A DNA stretch of 7,466 nucleotides from JAJRRH01 sp047638815 (GTDB taxonomy: Bacteria > Bacteroidota > Bacteroidia > Flavobacteriales_D > JABDKJ01). Both the position numbers and the translations under genes were made by a program. Below are positions 6,345-7,466 of the stretch, one piece after another. Location of the stretch: contig JBLIMR010000083.1 in assembly GCA_047638815.1 (NCBI GenBank), positions 1 through 7,466 of the forward strand, in the 5' to 3' direction. The notes below the pieces were generated by a model that did not search any database, was not told the origin of the DNA, and saw only the letters and a list, made by a program, of their open reading frames with translations. Within the stretch, counting starts at the first letter, position 1, and each line of letters opens with the position of its first letter.

Positions 6345-7244
6345 ATGAATAAAGTACTACTTGCTCTACTAATTCTTTTCTCCATTTCTGCACAAGCCCA
6401 AGATGATGAGCCTGATCTCTTATCGCTTCTTGGTGAAGAAGAATATACTGACTATACAATTGCTAGCTTTAAAGCAAATCGAGTAATCAATCTGCATTCT
6501 CTGGAACTAACTAGTCGAAGAGTTTTTGATTTGAAGATCTCTCATAGATTTGGTATTGCTTCTGGTGGTTTTAAAGAATGGTACGGTTTGGACCAAGCGA
6601 CAATAAGAATTGGTGGTGATTACGGTATCACGGATAGATTGATGGTTGGATTGGGTAGAAGTAGTTTTGAAAAAACGTATGATGGTTATGCCAAGTATAA
6701 ATTTCTAAGGCAATCTAAAGGCACTGTCAATATGCCGATTACAGCACTACTAATGACAAGTGCGGCTGTTAAAACGATAGATTTTGCCGAGCGAGATCGC
6801 ACCAACTATTTTAGCCATAGAATGTTCTACGTTCATCAACTAATTGTGGGAAGGAAATTTTCAGAGGCATTTTCAATGCAGGTATCCCCTACTCTAGTGC
6901 ATCGTAACTTGGTTTCATCTGTTGATGATTCTAATGATGTATACGCTATTGGTATTGCTAGTAGAATCAAATTGAGCAAGAGACTTTCCCTTAACGGTGA
7001 ATACATTTATGTACCAGACGGTCAGTTGGCTGATCAATACCGAAACTCAGCATCTATTGGATTGGATATTGAGACTGGAGGACATGTTTTCCAATTGCAC
7101 TTCACAAACAGTACTGCAATGACCGACAAAGGTGTTGTTTCTGAAACAGTGGATGATTGGGCAGATGGAGATTTCCGTTTTGGATTTAATGTCTCTCGTG
7201 TTTTTAACATCAAGAAAAAAGAGGATAAAAAACATAAAAATTGA
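6345..7244 (+). CDS. DUF5777 family outer-membrane beta-barrel protein
   Basis: 299 residues with a signal peptide (about 1-18, ending SAQA before QDDEPD). The mature chain starts with a short acidic segment, then alternating beta strands fill the rest, as in outer-membrane barrels. Family landmarks are clear: ASFKANRVINLHSLE, HRFGIASGGFKEWYGLD, the YGITDRLMVGLGRSSFEKTYDGYAKYK block (about 93-119), VSPTLVHRNLV, and ETGGHVFQLHFTNS (243-256), ending in FGFNVSRVF followed by a lysine-rich tail. These match the DUF5777 barrel proteins of Bacteroidota, whose function is not established. The C-terminus does not carry a T9SS sorting domain. It begins 3 bp after the YceI stop, so production is linked to the YceI and OB-fold proteins; a transport or lipid-handling role shared with YceI is speculation. 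A terminator hairpin follows 5 bp after the stop. Confidence 0.88.
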   Translation: MNKVLLALLILFSISAQAQDDEPDLLSLLGEEEYTDYTIASFKANRVINLHSLELTSRRVFDLKISHRFGIASGGFKEWYGLDQATIRIGGDYGITDRLMVGLGRSSFEKTYDGYAKYKFLRQSKGTVNMPITALLMTSAAVKTIDFAERDRTNYFSHRMFYVHQLIVGRKFSEAFSMQVSPTLVHRNLVSSVDDSNDVYAIGIASRIKLSKRLSLNGEYIYVPDGQLADQYRNSASIGLDIETGGHVFQLHFTNSTAMTDKGVVSETVDDWADGDFRFGFNVSRVFNIKKKEDKKHKN

Positions 7245-7249
7245 TTTGC

Positions 7250-7273
7250 ATTTCCCCTCTCAATAGGGGAAAT
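7250..7273. terminator. Bidirectional terminator hairpin between convergent genes
   Basis: A 9-bp perfect stem, ATTTCCCCT (7250-7258) with AGGGGAAAT (7265-7273), closes a 6-nt loop CTCAAT. The stem has a GC-rich core in AT-rich flanks. It sits 5 bp after the DUF5777 stop and 17 bp beyond the stop of the convergent gene at 7291, the expected place for a shared terminator. There is no long T-run on either strand, only AT-rich sequence, so efficiency is uncertain. Confidence 0.72.
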
Positions 7274-7290
7274 ATAATTCATCTATAAAT

Positions 7291-7466
7291 CTATCCCTTC
7301 CGAGCAGCAAAATATGACCAGTGATTTTCAAAAACATTCCAATTGACCTTCACAAACCCTGCTTCCATTAACCATACTTCATGTTGGCTTGTACTGTGTG
7401 GGAAATCAAATTCATTATAATGTTCCATCAACCAATTCCACTTAATACCATCTGGATATGTCTCGA
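7291..7466 (-). CDS. Probable class I SAM-dependent methyltransferase, C-terminal part only
   Basis: An open frame enters from the right edge and ends at the stop at 7291-7293, giving 57 complete residues. The sequence ETYPDGIKWNW...HSTSQHEVWLMEAGF...ENHWSYFAARKG resembles the end of class I methyltransferases: a WLMEAGF helix-turn (the usual 'LxxAGF' before strand 6), then strands ending with YFAARKG. The SAM-binding motif I would lie outside the window, so the assignment rests on the C-terminus only. It converges on the DUF5777 operon, from which it is separated by a terminator, and is probably functionally unrelated. Confidence 0.6.
   Translation of the reverse strand, partial: ETYPDGIKWNWLMEHYNEFDFPHSTSQHEVWLMEAGFVKVNWNVFENHWSYFAARKG

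Noticed and set aside
6211..6459. An 82-residue minus-strand open frame spanning the YceI/DUF5777 junction
   Set aside because: It covers two strongly supported plus-strand genes and shows no protein-like features.
7034..7282. Minus-strand open frames at the end of the DUF5777 gene
   Set aside because: They are antisense to the conserved barrel end and one runs through the terminator hairpin; the real minus-strand gene here ends at 7291.

Overview
The window looks like a piece of a Bacteroidota chromosome, probably from the Flavobacteriia/Cytophagia side. It is AT-rich. It carries a type IX secretion (T9SS) C-terminal sorting domain, a two-propeller plus Y_Y_Y sensor kinase paired with a LytTR regulator, a DUF5777 beta-barrel protein and a Bacteroidota-style TAnnTTTG promoter, and it shows no obvious Shine-Dalgarno sequences. 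The genus cannot be named from the sequence alone.

Layout: (1) A minus-strand gene (24-791) encodes a secreted T9SS cargo protein with a probable lamin-tail-like (LTD) domain. (2) A divergent intergenic region (792-1038) holds three tandem 9-bp repeats, a perfect 12-bp hairpin and an extra copy of the hairpin's 8-bp core. (3) A tightly coupled plus-strand operon (1039-5095) encodes a periplasmic YceI-family protein, a 926-residue sensor histidine kinase and a LytTR response regulator; both junctions are 4-nt stop/start overlaps. (4) A 274-bp intergenic region holds a REP-like palindrome (5172-5235), two pairs of short direct repeats spaced 21 and 22 bp (5252-5331) and a good promoter (5322-5350). 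(5) A second plus-strand operon (5370-7244) encodes a membrane-anchored OB-fold protein, a second YceI protein and a DUF5777 beta-barrel protein. (6) A bidirectional terminator hairpin (7250-7273) separates this operon from the 3' end of a convergent minus-strand gene, probably a SAM-dependent methyltransferase, that runs off the window.

Working model (inference): the first operon is a sensing module. A YceI lipocalin-like protein is made in fixed stoichiometry with a periplasmic-propeller kinase, which would phosphorylate the LytTR regulator. The regulator may act on the paired direct repeats in front of the second operon, whose products (OB-fold, YceI paralogue, barrel) would be the envelope response. 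YceI-family proteins elsewhere bind isoprenoid or fatty-acyl lipids, so the signal could be a lipid-like molecule or envelope state; nothing in the sequence identifies it.
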